A stretch of 10,360 nt of DNA from Chloroflexi bacterium UBA4733 (GCA_002404055.1 DHIZ01000414.1:7173-17532), one strand, 5' to 3'. Positions 1-7,559 are shown, numbered from the stretch's first letter. Translations and numbers: made by a program. Notes: generated by a model from the sequence alone, not told the origin.

Positions 1-199
1 CCAAGCGACGAGGGCGACTGCTGTCGCTTCGCCTCGCCGTCGACGGTTTACAATGCGACCGCAGTCGCCCCCCGTCCTTGGCCGCCGATCGCAATCGCGG
101 CCTTGTAACCCGCGGCGCATCGCAAGCGAGCCAGCCGCACCGTGCTATCCTCTCGCCTGTTATCGAACGCAGCGCAGCGCAGAAGGATGCGGTACCCCA

Positions 200-1348
200 A
201 TGCAAATCACCGATATCAAGACCTTCCTGGTCGACGCCACACCCAAGGGCGGCTGGGGTGGCGGCGGGCGGAACTGGCTCTTCGTCAAGATCGAGACCGA
301 CGAGGGCATCTCCGGCATCGGTGAGGCCAGCGGCTGGCCGCGGGTGATCCAGACGGCCATCACCGACCTCACCACCATCCTGATCGGCGAAGACCCCTGC
401 CGCATCGAACGCCTCTGGCAGAAGATGCTGCTGGGCATGATGGGCCACGGCATGACCGGCGTCGTCGGCGCCGGCGCGATGACCGGCATCGAGATCGCCT
501 GCTGGGACATCCTGGGCAAGAAGCTGGGCGTACCGATCTGCGACCTGCTTGGCGGCCGCGTGCGCGACAGCGTGCGTGTCTACGGCCACGCCGGCACGGC
601 AGAGCGGGCACAGGAGCTTGTCGCGCGCGGCTACACGGCGCTCAAATGCGGCGGTCCCCACAACCCGGTGCCGGCGGTGCGCAGGGTACGCCGGGCGGTG
701 GGCGACGATATCGACGTCTGCGTGGATGTGCATGGCCCGCCCTGGTTCACGGTACCCGACGCCATCCGCGTCGGCCAGGAACTGGAGGAGTACGACATCC
801 TCTTCTACGAGGACCCGGTAGCGCCGGAGAACGAAGAAGCGCTGGCCCGCGTTGCGGCGGCGGTACACGTGCCGGTGTCGGCGGGCGAGCGCCACGCCAC
901 CATCTACGGTTTCCGCAACCTGATCGAGCGCGACATCGTCGACGTGATTCATCCCGACACGGGCCGCGCCGGCGGCCTCATGCAGATGAAGAAGATCGCT
1001 GCCCAGGCCGAGGCGCACTTCATCCAGGTTGCCCCGCACGACGGCTCCAACGGTCCGGTGGCGGAGGCGGCCGCCGTCCACCTCTGCGCCGCCATCCCCA
1101 ACTTCTTGATACTGGAGCACCTGGCCGACGACGTGCCGCAGCGCTACGAGGTGGCGACCGAACTCAAGGTCATCGATAGCCACATCGCCGTGCCCACCGC
1201 CCCCGGCCTCGGCATCGAACTGAACGAAGAGGCCTGCCGCGCCTACCCCGGCGGCCAGAACGTCAGCCTGGTCAGCGCCGAACGCCTGGACGCCGGCTAC
1301 GTGCAATCGCGAGCACGGCGCCGGCGGCTGATGGGACGCGAAGGGTAA
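200..1348 (+). CDS. Mandelate racemase/muconate lactonizing enzyme family protein, galactonate-dehydratase-like
   Basis: This 382-residue protein belongs to the enolase superfamily, whose members remove a proton next to a carboxylate; sugar-acid dehydratases of this type act in the cytoplasm and give 2-keto-3-deoxy acids. The N-terminal capping domain covers about residues 1-120 and a TIM barrel follows. Spacing of active-site residues matches E. coli DgoD: Asp176 and His178 (VDVHG), Glu204 (YEDP) and Glu230 (AGER) as metal ligands and acid, His280 (APHDG) as base and Glu306 (LILEH). The open frame reaches back to 53, but the ATG at 200 is preceded by AGAAGGA at 181-187 and gives the family N-terminus (MQITDIKTF), so it is preferred. 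A TACAAT at 49-54 and a TGCTATCCT at 143-151 are possible -10 elements without convincing -35 boxes. The exact substrate cannot be read from sequence; galactonate, mannonate or another sugar acid are all possible. It converges with the solute-binding protein gene downstream. Confidence 0.9.
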   Translation: MQITDIKTFLVDATPKGGWGGGGRNWLFVKIETDEGISGIGEASGWPRVIQTAITDLTTILIGEDPCRIERLWQKMLLGMMGHGMTGVVGAGAMTGIEIACWDILGKKLGVPICDLLGGRVRDSVRVYGHAGTAERAQELVARGYTALKCGGPHNPVPAVRRVRRAVGDDIDVCVDVHGPPWFTVPDAIRVGQELEEYDILFYEDPVAPENEEALARVAAAVHVPVSAGERHATIYGFRNLIERDIVDVIHPDTGRAGGLMQMKKIAAQAEAHFIQVAPHDGSNGPVAEAAAVHLCAAIPNFLILEHLADDVPQRYEVATELKVIDSHIAVPTAPGLGIELNEEACRAYPGGQNVSLVSAERLDAGYVQSRARRRRLMGREG

Positions 1349-1415
1349 CTTCGCGCCGGTACGAGCACGCCGCACCAGACCCACGGCCAGCCCACGCGCG
1401 CGCGGGACGCACCGG

Positions 1416-2933
1416 TCAGGTCGCCGCGGGCTGTGCCAGGATGCCGTTTACAACTGTTGCCGTCTTCTGGGCGGTATCTCTGGCGCTGGCCTTGCCGGTC
1501 CAGAGGTCGGCCAGGGCTCCGTTCGCTGCTTTCATCACGTCGAAGTAGCGTTCGTTCTTCGGGAAGTACAACGGGCCGGGTGTGTTGTTGAATATCTTCG
1601 TCAGCAGACCGTAGATATGGTTGAAGCCGGTCAATCGGGGATCGGCCCACACGTCGGGGCGGGCGCCGGGACTGCCGGCGCCGCCCTGTACTTGCAGGAC
1701 GCCGTTCTCTTTGTTGGTGATGAACTTCACCCATTCCCAGGCAGCATCAGTATGCTTGGCCCCAGTAGCGATTCCCTGGCCCGCTCCGGAATCCTGAGTG
1801 CCGTACTTGCCGCTCGGTCCCTTCGGCATCACCGTGTCGGTCCACTGAAACTTCACCCGCACCTGACCGGGCTTGGCGTATTCGGCGGCGAGGCCAGGGG
1901 TCGATTGCAGAATCGCCAGCTTGCCGGCTTCAAAGAGATTGCCGGGACCGCCACTGCGCCGAAGGTCATTGATCGTCTTGTATTTGAACTGGGCGTCGGC
2001 CATGTATTGCAGGGCATCTGTGGCCGCGCTGCTGTCGATGACCGTCTTGCTGCCATCTGGACTAAAGAAGTCCCCACCAAACGCCCGCAACCAGGCAGTG
2101 CCGCACTCTTCGAGGCCCAACGCGGGCCACCACCCCCAGGTATCCTGGGCGGAGTTCGTGAGTTGCTGCGCAGCCGTGATCAACGCAGTGGTATCCCAGT
2201 CCGCGGTGTCCACGGGAATCTGCACCTGGGCCTTCTGCACCAAGTCCTGGTTGATGTAGAGGATGTTGCAGCCGTAGTGGGCGAGCACGGGGATGCCGTA
2301 CTGCTTGCCGTTCCACTGGAACATCGCCATGGACGCCGGGAAATAGGCGGCCTTGTCGAACTTGTCCCTGGCAATAAGGTCGTCCATCACCCGATAGAGG
2401 CCCTGCACCATGGGGCCACGGCCGCCATCGCTGATCACGCCGAACCAGACAGCATCCGGCGGCGACCCGCCGGCCTCCAACACCGTGAACTTCTCGGCGA
2501 CGGAGACGGATCCGCTGGGAGCAATAAAGTTCATCTTCCAGCCCGGATGCAGCGCCTCAAACTTGGGCGACACATCAATGTACCAGCCGGTGTGGCCGGT
2601 GGGACCGGGTCGTCCCAGGAAGTCGATCGTCGTCGCCGCACCCGACGGCGCGTTGGCGGCAGCAGCAGAGGTGGCCGAAGCAGTCACCGCCGAGGCGGCC
2701 GTGGCAGACTTCGTGCTGGCGGCGGCGACGGCCGTCGTAGCAACGCTCGCTGCGGTGGACTCACTGGCAACCGATGAGGCCGTTGACGCCGCTGCGCTCG
2801 TTGTGCCGGCGGCCGGCGCCGTTGTTCCCCCACAGGCTGCGGCCAGGAACACGACCGCGGCGCCGGTTGTCAAGGTTCCGGCGTGGATAAGAGCTGCTCG
2901 GCGACTCAGACGGTAGCTTGACTGGTAGCGCAT
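1416..2933 (-). CDS. Extracellular solute-binding lipoprotein of a carbohydrate ABC transporter (family 1)
   Basis: A 505-residue substrate-binding protein that should sit on the outer face of the membrane and pass a sugar or oligosaccharide to an ABC permease. The start at 2933 is chosen over the longer frame (to 3062) because GGAGGGA lies just upstream and a complete signal peptide follows: Ser-Arg-Arg-Ala-Ala-Leu at residues 10-15 (Tat-like), a hydrophobic stretch, and a lipobox LAAAC with the acylated cysteine at residue 34. Residues 35-100 are an Ala/Ser/Thr linker. The binding domain from about 101 shows typical family features such as EKFTVLEAGGSPPDAVWFG, the NGKQYGIPV motif, LYINQDL, and a C-terminal AWEWVKFIT helix. 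No permease or ATPase gene is adjacent, so it is an orphan within this window. The true ligand is unknown. Proximity to two sugar-acid dehydratase-like genes hints at sugar or sugar-acid uptake, which is inference. Confidence 0.9.
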   Translation of the reverse strand: MRYQSSYRLSRRAALIHAGTLTTGAAVVFLAAACGGTTAPAAGTTSAAASTASSVASESTAASVATTAVAAASTKSATAASAVTASATSAAAANAPSGAATTIDFLGRPGPTGHTGWYIDVSPKFEALHPGWKMNFIAPSGSVSVAEKFTVLEAGGSPPDAVWFGVISDGGRGPMVQGLYRVMDDLIARDKFDKAAYFPASMAMFQWNGKQYGIPVLAHYGCNILYINQDLVQKAQVQIPVDTADWDTTALITAAQQLTNSAQDTWGWWPALGLEECGTAWLRAFGGDFFSPDGSKTVIDSSAATDALQYMADAQFKYKTINDLRRSGGPGNLFEAGKLAILQSTPGLAAEYAKPGQVRVKFQWTDTVMPKGPSGKYGTQDSGAGQGIATGAKHTDAAWEWVKFITNKENGVLQVQGGAGSPGARPDVWADPRLTGFNHIYGLLTKIFNNTPGPLYFPKNERYFDVMKAANGALADLWTGKASARDTAQKTATVVNGILAQPAAT

Positions 2934-3039
2934 GATCCCTCCACTCTGGCTGCACGGTACGCCCCCTGCCCGGCCGCGTCTCAGGTCTTCTGTCCTACGG
3001 GGACGGAACTGTCGATACGGTGTGCAGGCGGTACCAACG

Positions 3040-3050
3040 AGTATATACCA
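3040..3050 (-). promoter_or_regulatory. Possible extended -10 element upstream of the solute-binding protein
   Basis: Read on the minus strand, TGG followed by TATATA lies about 110 bases upstream of the lipoprotein start, an extended -10 arrangement (TGn before the hexamer). A TTGACT at 3055-3050 is far too close to act as its -35 box. The call rests on this one short element and is tentative. Confidence 0.22.
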
Positions 3051-3238
3051 GTCAAAAGCCACGGCGCCGGCTGCGACGCAGGCCGGGCAACGCGGTTTTG
3101 CTGCGCGTTCGGAAGCCGTGGTGGCCGGGGAAGGAGTGCCCCCGCCAGAACGTGGCGCGGCGGGGCATCAAAGGGCAATCGAAGGCGCCATCTCCTCCTA
3201 TTCCGTCACGGTACCTACCAGCCGGACGCCAAAACCCC

Positions 3239-3244
3239 TATAAT
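3239..3244 (+). promoter_or_regulatory. -10 hexamer TATAAT upstream of the propeller/MoaD operon
   Basis: A perfect TATAAT stands in otherwise GC-rich sequence 84 bases before the ATG at 3329. The sequence 17 bases upstream (TACCAG) is a poor -35 match, so an activator or an alternative sigma factor may be involved, or the site may be chance. The position fits transcription of the two-gene unit downstream. Confidence 0.4.
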
Positions 3245-3328
3245 GGAACGCAAGTTCTTGGTTTGTTGGCGCCGGTGGCGAAGGCCGGCTGATGGTCCAT
3301 GCCTACATGGACAGAGGAAGGGTACGGG

Positions 3329-4444
3329 ATGAGCGGGGTACGGGTACTGGTCGGCACGCGCAAGGGTGCGTTCATTCTGACCTCGGACGGCAAGCGGGAG
3401 TGCTGGGACGTGCAGGGACCCCACTTCGCCGGCTGGGAAATCTTCCACCTCAAGGGGTCGCCCGCCGACCCGAATCGACTGTACGTGTCCCAGACCAGCG
3501 GCTGGTTCGGCCAGCAGATTCAGCGGTCCGAGGACGGGGGCACGACGTGGGCCCCGGTGGGCAATCAGTTCCAGTACGACGGCGCCACGGGTACGCACCA
3601 GTGGTACGACGGCACCCAGCACCCCTGGGAGTTCAAGCGCGTCTGGCACCTCGAACCGTCGCTGACTGACCCGGACACGGTCTACGCCGGGGTGGAAGAC
3701 GCCGCCCTCTTCCGTACCGTTGATGGCGGCCAGACGTGGCAGGAACTCTCCGGGCTGCGCCAGCACACCTCGGGGCCAGGCTGGATGCCGGGCGCCGGCG
3801 GGATGGGCCTGCACACGATCCTGCTCGACCCGAGCCACCCCCAGCGCATCTTCATCGCCATCTCGGCGGCAGGCGTATTCCGGTCCGACGACGCCGGCGA
3901 GACCTGGCGGCCGATCAACCGTGGCCTGCGATCGGAGTTTCTTCCCGTCCCGGATGTGGAAGTCGGCCACTGCGTCCACCGCATCGCCATGCACCCATCG
4001 CGCCCTGACGTGCTGTTCATGCAGAAGCACTGGGACGTGATGCGCAGCGACGACGCCGGCGAGCAGTGGCACGAGATCAGTGGAAACTTGCCGACCGACT
4101 TCGGGTTCGTGGTCGACGTGCACGCGCACGAACCCAACACCGTCTACGTCGTTCCGATCAAGAGCGACTCTGAACATTTCCCGCCCGATGGGAAGCTGCG
4201 CGTCTACCGCAGCCGGACGGGCGGCGACGAGTGGGAAGCGCTCACCAACGGTCTGCCGCAACGCGACTGCTACGTCAACGTACTCCGTGATGCGATGGCT
4301 GTTGATTCCCTCGATTCCTGCGGCGTGTACTTCGGCACCACCGGCGGCCAGGTGTATGCCTCGGCCAACAGCGGCGACACCTGGGCGCCAATCGTCCGCG
4401 ACCTGCCGGCGGTGCTCTCCGTCGAAGTCCAGACGCTGCCATGA
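3329..4444 (+). CDS. BNR/Asp-box repeat beta-propeller protein (sialidase/VPS10-like fold)
   Basis: This 371-residue protein carries six Asp-box motifs of the form S/T-x-D/x-x-G-x-x-W: residues 67-74 (SEDGGTTW), 130-137, 186-193, 240-247, 295-302 and 345-352. Regular spacing of about 50-60 residues marks a six- or seven-bladed propeller like those of sialidases and sortilin-type proteins. There is no signal peptide, so it is probably cytoplasmic. The start at 3329 has GAGGAAGG at 3315-3322 with normal spacing; the upstream in-frame ATG at 3299 lacks one. Asp-boxes are structural and do not show catalysis, and a sialidase arginine triad is not evident, so 'exo-alpha-sialidase' would be over-calling. 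The stop overlaps the ATG of the next gene by 4 bp (ATGA), implying translational coupling with the ubiquitin-like protein and a joint role. Function and partner are unknown. Confidence 0.85.
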   Translation: MSGVRVLVGTRKGAFILTSDGKRECWDVQGPHFAGWEIFHLKGSPADPNRLYVSQTSGWFGQQIQRSEDGGTTWAPVGNQFQYDGATGTHQWYDGTQHPWEFKRVWHLEPSLTDPDTVYAGVEDAALFRTVDGGQTWQELSGLRQHTSGPGWMPGAGGMGLHTILLDPSHPQRIFIAISAAGVFRSDDAGETWRPINRGLRSEFLPVPDVEVGHCVHRIAMHPSRPDVLFMQKHWDVMRSDDAGEQWHEISGNLPTDFGFVVDVHAHEPNTVYVVPIKSDSEHFPPDGKLRVYRSRTGGDEWEALTNGLPQRDCYVNVLRDAMAVDSLDSCGVYFGTTGGQVYASANSGDTWAPIVRDLPAVLSVEVQTLP

Positions 4445-4737
4445 TCCGCGTCATCCTCCCGGCCCACCTGCGCACCCTGGCGTGCCTCAACGGCGCGGCG
4501 GAGCTGGAGATCGAGGGTTCGGTCACGCAGGCGTCCATCCTGGACGCCCTGGAGGCAAGATACCCGGCGCTGCGCGGGACGGTGCGCGACCACGTGACGC
4601 AGCGCCGCCGACCACTGGTGCGCTTCTTCGCCTGCGCGCAGGACCTCTCGCACGAGTCGCCCGACGCCCCCCTGCCCGACGCCATCGCGTCGGGCAGGGA
4701 GCCCTTTATGATCATCGGGGCGATCGCCGGGGGCTAA
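4441..4737 (+). CDS. MoaD/ThiS family ubiquitin-like sulfur-carrier protein
   Basis: A 98-residue protein with the beta-grasp pattern of MoaD/ThiS: an initial strand ([14 protein letters not shown]), a middle segment resembling '[15 protein letters not shown]', and a C-terminus IIGAIAGG ending exactly in Gly97-Gly98. That di-glycine tail is what an E1-like enzyme (MoeB/ThiF type) adenylates so it can accept sulfur or be joined to a lysine. It begins inside the stop codon of the propeller gene, with no clear ribosome site of its own, so it is likely translated by re-initiation. No E1-like gene, MoaE or ThiG is in view, so a role in molybdopterin or thiamine synthesis is not supported by context. 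The pairing with the propeller protein suggests a dedicated carrier. At 98 residues it is slightly longer than typical MoaD (about 80). Confidence 0.87.
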   Translation: MIRVILPAHLRTLACLNGAAELEIEGSVTQASILDALEARYPALRGTVRDHVTQRRRPLVRFFACAQDLSHESPDAPLPDAIASGREPFMIIGAIAGG

Positions 4738-4767
4738 GGCGCTGGCAGATTTGGACTGCCAGCGCTT
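4737..4767. terminator. Strong hairpin between convergent genes, probable bidirectional terminator
   Basis: A perfect 10-bp inverted repeat (GCGCTGGCAG at 4739-4748 and CTGCCAGCGC at 4756-4765) encloses a 7-base loop, and a G-U and an A-T pair extend it outward. It begins right at the stop of the ubiquitin-like gene and lies 11 bases from the stop of the minus-strand protease gene. There is only a short TT after the stem on the plus strand and no U-run on the minus strand, so it is not a textbook intrinsic terminator, but position and stability fit termination of both convergent units. Confidence 0.7.
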
Positions 4768-4778
4768 CAAACAGGGGA

Positions 4779-5213
4779 TTATGTGCTCCAGGTAACCCGG
4801 TCGGCCTCGTCCGGTTCCAACAACAAGACACGCTGGGTGCGCTCTTCCATGAACAAGGCGAACCGGGACAGGATATCCCGCCCGAGAACCGAAGGCATCG
4901 AGAATGCTCCGACTGCAGGAGCGAAGATCGTCAATGCGAGCGTGGATGTGTACGTGCCCATGGTGATCTCAACGTCGGCGTTCCGTGTGGCAGTTATTCC
5001 CCCGACGCCGCGCAATATCGGGCCGGGAGGAAAGGCGGCTAACAGAGGTTCGATGGCCAAAGCGTCCCTCGGTGACAGGACCGTGCGATCGGCGCCAGTG
5101 TCAATGAGGAGCCGGACATCAAGGCGGTGCCCCGGATATGCCGGAAACACGAACGTCGCGTCAACAAACGGACGCCGCATGCCTCGGGCTTGGTTGAAAT
5201 AGCCCCGAATCAC
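4779..5213 (-). CDS. Retropepsin-like aspartic protease domain protein
   Basis: A 144-residue single-domain protein of the retroviral-type (clan AA) aspartyl protease fold. Residues 35-46 read LLIDTGADRTVL, with Asp38-Thr-Gly-Ala as the catalytic loop, and residues 108-115 (SVLGRDIL) match the conserved 'hydrophobic-hydrophobic-G-R-D' element that packs against the active site. Such proteins act as dimers because each chain supplies one aspartate. GTG at 5213 is taken as the start: it gives the family-like N-terminus MIRGYF and lies 3 bases after the stop of the upstream gene, implying coupling. An ATG at 5180 (residue 12) is the alternative. No signal peptide is present. The target is unknown; pairing with the DUF5678-like protein suggests the two act together. 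Base composition is lower in GC than the flanking genes. Confidence 0.8.
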   Translation of the reverse strand: MIRGYFNQARGMRRPFVDATFVFPAYPGHRLDVRLLIDTGADRTVLSPRDALAIEPLLAAFPPGPILRGVGGITATRNADVEITMGTYTSTLALTIFAPAVGAFSMPSVLGRDILSRFALFMEERTQRVLLLEPDEADRVTWST

Positions 5214-5216
5214 GGA

Positions 5217-5477
5217 TCAAATAATCCAGACGACTTCTTCATGCGTCAGAAACTCCGTAACCGTATGCTCCGGTGGAACCCCCTGTATTCGGAGCCGCTT
5301 TACCAATAACTCCAGATCGGCGTGAACGCCGACAACGGTCTCACCATAGACGGCTACCCATTGTTCTGGATACTGGTCCATCAACTCGTCGTAGTGATCC
5401 TGCACGTACATGACGTCTCGATGGTAGTGCGCTTGGTCGACCTGGATTTCAGCAATTTCCTTCTGGCTAATTGTCAC
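5217..5477 (-). CDS. Small DUF5678-like protein
   Basis: An 86-residue protein with the pattern of DUF5678: a helical start, then HYDELMDQYPEQWVAVYGETVVG, a 'DLELLVKRLRIQGV' helix and a last strand TVTEFLTHEE. Proteins of this kind are short alpha/beta domains of unknown function, often encoded beside retropepsin-like proteases. The start is GTG at 5477, preceded by a G-rich GGGGGTG that could serve as a ribosome site. The stop is 3 bases before the protease start, so the two form an operon with this gene first. Counted lines in the gene are only about 50-52% G+C, well below flanking genes. It may act as an accessory, inhibitor or antitoxin-like partner, but nothing in the sequence proves this. 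Confidence 0.75.
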   Translation of the reverse strand: MTISQKEIAEIQVDQAHYHRDVMYVQDHYDELMDQYPEQWVAVYGETVVGVHADLELLVKRLRIQGVPPEHTVTEFLTHEEVVWII

Positions 5478-5532
5478 GACACCCCCAATCGGCCTCTTGT
5501 CAAGAACCTTTCCCGTCGCTTATCATCTGCTC

Positions 5533-5561
5533 ATCGTAAGCATTGAACAGCGTACAGTTAA
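5533..5561 (-). promoter_or_regulatory. Candidate sigma-70-type promoter for the DUF5678/protease operon
   Basis: On the minus strand TTAACT (5561-5556) and TACGAT (5538-5533) are separated by 17 bases, each matching 4 of 6 consensus positions. Transcription would begin about 45-50 bases before the GTG at 5477, a plausible leader length. The local sequence is AT-richer than the surroundings. Confidence 0.33.
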
Positions 5562-5683
5562 ATTCCCCCGCCCAGGCGTTGCGCAGTGGCCTGGGGCGAA
5601 ACGTGCTGGTCGCGACGCTGAAGTATCATTGATCAACTTCCACCACTGCAGCTTTGACGTGCGCCAGCGAGGATTTGGAATGT

Positions 5684-6778
5684 CTATCTGCCTCCCCCCC
5701 GCTCCTGCCGCGCTAACTGCCCGCAGGCCGCGGCGATATCCTGCCCCCGATCCACGCGTATCGTGCAGGGGATGTGCCGGTCGCGCACGATGGCGGCGAA
5801 GCGGGTGATCGCTTCCTGGCGAGGCGCGGCGAACTGGCCGCTCGGCTCCGGGTTGAGCGGGATGAGGTTGACGTGACAGAGCAGACCGCGCAGCAACATC
5901 GCCAGTTCTTCCGCTTGCTCCGGTCCGTCGTTGACGCCGGCCAGCAGCACGTACTCGAAGCTAACACGGCGATTGGTCTGGGCGATGTAACGGCGCACCG
6001 CTTCCAGCAGCCGGGCCAGCGGGTAGATGCGATTGATCGGCACCATGCGGTCGCGTAGTTCGTCGTTGGCCGCGTGCAGCGAGACTGCCAGGTTGATCTG
6101 GTACGGCTCCTGCGCCAGGCGCTCGATCTGCGGCGCCAGGCCGGAGGTGGATACGGTGATGTGGCGAGCGCCGATGCCGAAACCGTCGGGATGGTTGAGT
6201 ACGGCGATGGAACGGAAGGTAGCTGCATAGTTGCCCAGCGGTTCCCCCATGCCCATGTACACCACGTTGTCCAGCGCCGCGCCTTCGACCAGCAGGACGC
6301 GCTGCCAGTGCGCCACCTGGGCGATAATCTCGCCGGAGGAAAGGTTACGCATCCAGCCGGCCTGGCCAGTGGCGCAGAAGGGACAGCCGATAGCGCAACC
6401 GACCTGCGTGGAGAGGCAGACGGTGTTGCGCACGCCGTCGCGGGTGGGCTGCCGCATGAGCACCGTCTCGATGGCGGCGCCACCAGCCAGGCGCAGCAGC
6501 ACCTTCTCCGTGCCGCCATCGGATGAACGCAGCGTGTCGACGATCTCCGGCGTCGCCAGGGGCAGGCACTCCGCTAACTGCCGGCGCAAGGCTGCCGGCA
6601 GATCGCTCATCTCGTTGTAGGAGCGCACCGCCCGTGCGAACAACCAGCCGGCCAGTTGGCGGCCGCGATAGGCGGGCTGGGCCAGCCCGGCCAACAGCGC
6701 GGGTAGTTCGTCCGGCGTGGTGTCCAGTGCGCGCAGTGGACGTGCCGAGGCGGCAGAACGAACGGGCAGCGCGGTCAA
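5684..6778 (-). CDS. rlmN: Dual-specificity 23S rRNA (A2503-C2)/tRNA (A37-C2) methyltransferase RlmN
   Basis: RlmN is a radical-SAM enzyme that methylates C2 of A2503 in 23S rRNA, near the peptidyl-transferase centre, and in some bacteria A37 of certain tRNAs. The 364-residue length is normal. Residues 121-135 contain Cys121 plus the [4Fe-4S] triad Cys128-x3-Cys132-x2-Cys135, spaced as in E. coli (C118, C125, C129, C132). The SAM-binding MGMGEP lies at 175-180, the SLHA element at 233-236, and the methyl-carrying cysteine near the C-terminus at Cys352 (AAACGQL). The start is a TTG at 6778, supported by AAGGA at 6789-6785 with a 6-base spacer. That site overlaps the stop codon of the upstream metallopeptidase gene, so translation is probably coupled. 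No clear terminator hairpin is seen after the stop. Confidence 0.95.
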   Translation of the reverse strand: MTALPVRSAASARPLRALDTTPDELPALLAGLAQPAYRGRQLAGWLFARAVRSYNEMSDLPAALRRQLAECLPLATPEIVDTLRSSDGGTEKVLLRLAGGAAIETVLMRQPTRDGVRNTVCLSTQVGCAIGCPFCATGQAGWMRNLSSGEIIAQVAHWQRVLLVEGAALDNVVYMGMGEPLGNYAATFRSIAVLNHPDGFGIGARHITVSTSGLAPQIERLAQEPYQINLAVSLHAANDELRDRMVPINRIYPLARLLEAVRRYIAQTNRRVSFEYVLLAGVNDGPEQAEELAMLLRGLLCHVNLIPLNPEPSGQFAAPRQEAITRFAAIVRDRHIPCTIRVDRGQDIAAACGQLARQERGGGR

Positions 6779-6787
6779 GGGAGGTCC

Positions 6788-7483
6788 TTAGTTTTGTTCG
6801 CGGCTTGACGCGCCGAGCAACCGGAAGACGAAGTACAGTAACGTCGCCATGGACTGCGCCAGCGCCGCCACGTAGGTCAGGGCCGCTGCCGTCAGCACTT
6901 TCTCGGCCCCGCGCATCTCGTTGCCGGCCAGGAAGCCGCCCTGGCGCAGCATCTTCAAGGCCCGACTGGAGGCGTCCAGTTCCACCGGCAAGGTCACCAG
7001 CGTGAACAGCGTGGCCAGCCCAAAGAGGGCAACGCCGACCCAGGAGAGCGCCAGCAGATGAATCGGAAAGCCGATGATGAAGACCCAGACGCCGACGTTG
7101 GAGCCGAAGTTCGCCGCCGGCGCCAGCGCCGAACGGACCCGCAAGGGACCATAGCCAAGCTTATCCTGTATGGCGTGGCCGCACTCGTGTGCCACGACGC
7201 CCAGCGCCGCCACCGAAGGCTGAGCGAAGCTGCTATCGGACAGGCGCAGCACCTTGGCCCGGGGATCGTAGTGGTCGGTCAACTCGCCAGGGATGCGTTC
7301 GATACCCACCCCGGAAAGCCCGTTCTGACGCAGCAGCAGTTGGGCAACCTCCGCGCCGGAGATCCCATGTGGACTGGGCATCTGAGCATACCGGGCGTAG
7401 GTCGACTTGACCTTCCATTGCGCGTACAACACGAAGGCCAGCGCCGGCAGCGTAAAGAGGAAGTACACGGGATCGAAGAACAT
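6788..7483 (-). CDS. YugP-type membrane zinc metallopeptidase
   Basis: A 231-residue integral membrane protein of the YugP-like neutral zinc metallopeptidase family. An N-terminal hydrophobic segment (residues 4-22) is followed by a soluble stretch with VAHECGHAIQ, where His99-Glu100-x-x-His103 forms the HExxH zinc site. Two or more transmembrane segments follow (about 126-164), then PVELDAS, whose Glu168 is a likely third metal ligand, and a last hydrophobic helix (about 197-223). The ATG at 7483 has GAGGG eight bases upstream. The physiological substrate of YugP proteins is not established; membrane protein quality control is a reasonable guess. It is the first gene of an operon with rlmN, separated by 9 bases. 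Confidence 0.88.
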   Translation of the reverse strand: MFFDPVYFLFTLPALAFVLYAQWKVKSTYARYAQMPSPHGISGAEVAQLLLRQNGLSGVGIERIPGELTDHYDPRAKVLRLSDSSFAQPSVAALGVVAHECGHAIQDKLGYGPLRVRSALAPAANFGSNVGVWVFIIGFPIHLLALSWVGVALFGLATLFTLVTLPVELDASSRALKMLRQGGFLAGNEMRGAEKVLTAAALTYVAALAQSMATLLYFVFRLLGASSREQN

Positions 7484-7510
7484 GCCAACCGCCCTCTCTC
7501 GCCTCGCCCG

Positions 7511-7532
7511 AACACCGGAGGCGTCCGGTGTT
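7511..7532. promoter_or_regulatory. Perfect 9-bp inverted repeat, possible operator or leader hairpin
   Basis: AACACCGGA at 7511-7519 and TCCGGTGTT at 7524-7532 are exact reverse complements around a 4-base centre (GGCG). It lies 28 bases upstream of the metallopeptidase start, over the end of the candidate -10 box and the expected start site, which is where a repressor would bind. As RNA it would form a stable hairpin in the 5' leader. No U-run follows on either strand, so terminator is less likely. Confidence 0.5.
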
Positions 7533-7559
7533 GTAGCGATCAGCGCCGAAGCGTGTCAC
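7530..7559 (-). promoter_or_regulatory. Candidate promoter of the metallopeptidase-rlmN operon
   Basis: On the minus strand GTGACA (7559-7554, 5 of 6 to TTGACA) and TACAAC (7535-7530, 4 of 6 to TATAAT) are 18 bases apart. The start point would fall about 35-40 bases before the ATG at 7483. The -10 hexamer runs directly into a perfect inverted repeat, described separately. Confidence 0.4.

Larger units (their letters stand above)
2934..3328. other. Divergent intergenic region between solute-binding protein and propeller gene
   Basis: About 395 bases separate two divergent genes. No convincing coding frame is seen. It holds the two promoter candidates listed separately and a spaced inverted repeat, AACGCG at 3089-3094 and CGCGTT at 3104-3109 with a 9-base gap, which could be a regulator site or chance in GC-rich DNA. 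The region should contain the promoters for both flanking transcription units. Confidence 0.6.

Noticed and set aside
53..199. Upstream in-frame extension of the first enolase-superfamily gene
   Set aside because: The translation (Arg/Pro/Ser-rich) has no family resemblance, and the ATG at 200 has a ribosome site and the conserved N-terminus.
1396..1413. Alternating CG run between the two first convergent genes as a terminator or Z-DNA element
   Set aside because: The run is very short and its hairpin has a mismatch and no T-run; it fits chance in GC-rich DNA.
1617..2777. 386-codon plus-strand open frame opposite the solute-binding protein gene
   Set aside because: Composition is typical of an antisense shadow in GC-rich DNA, with no recognisable motif, while the minus strand encodes a complete lipoprotein.
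3215..4261. 348-codon minus-strand open frame opposite the propeller gene
   Set aside because: Shadow of the propeller frame; the plus strand has six Asp-boxes and a proper ribosome site.
4080..5042. 320-codon plus-strand open frame crossing three genes
   Set aside because: Ser/Arg/Thr/Pro-rich out-of-frame translation that runs through the strong hairpin and two convergent genes.
5499..5504. Perfect TTGACA on the minus strand upstream of the DUF5678-like gene
   Set aside because: No acceptable -10 element lies 16-19 bases downstream; the position would run into the ribosome site and start codon.
5619..5640. Small inverted repeat (GAAGT / ACTTC) downstream of rlmN as a terminator
   Set aside because: Only five pairs, AT-rich, no U-run and about 45 bases from the stop; too weak to call.
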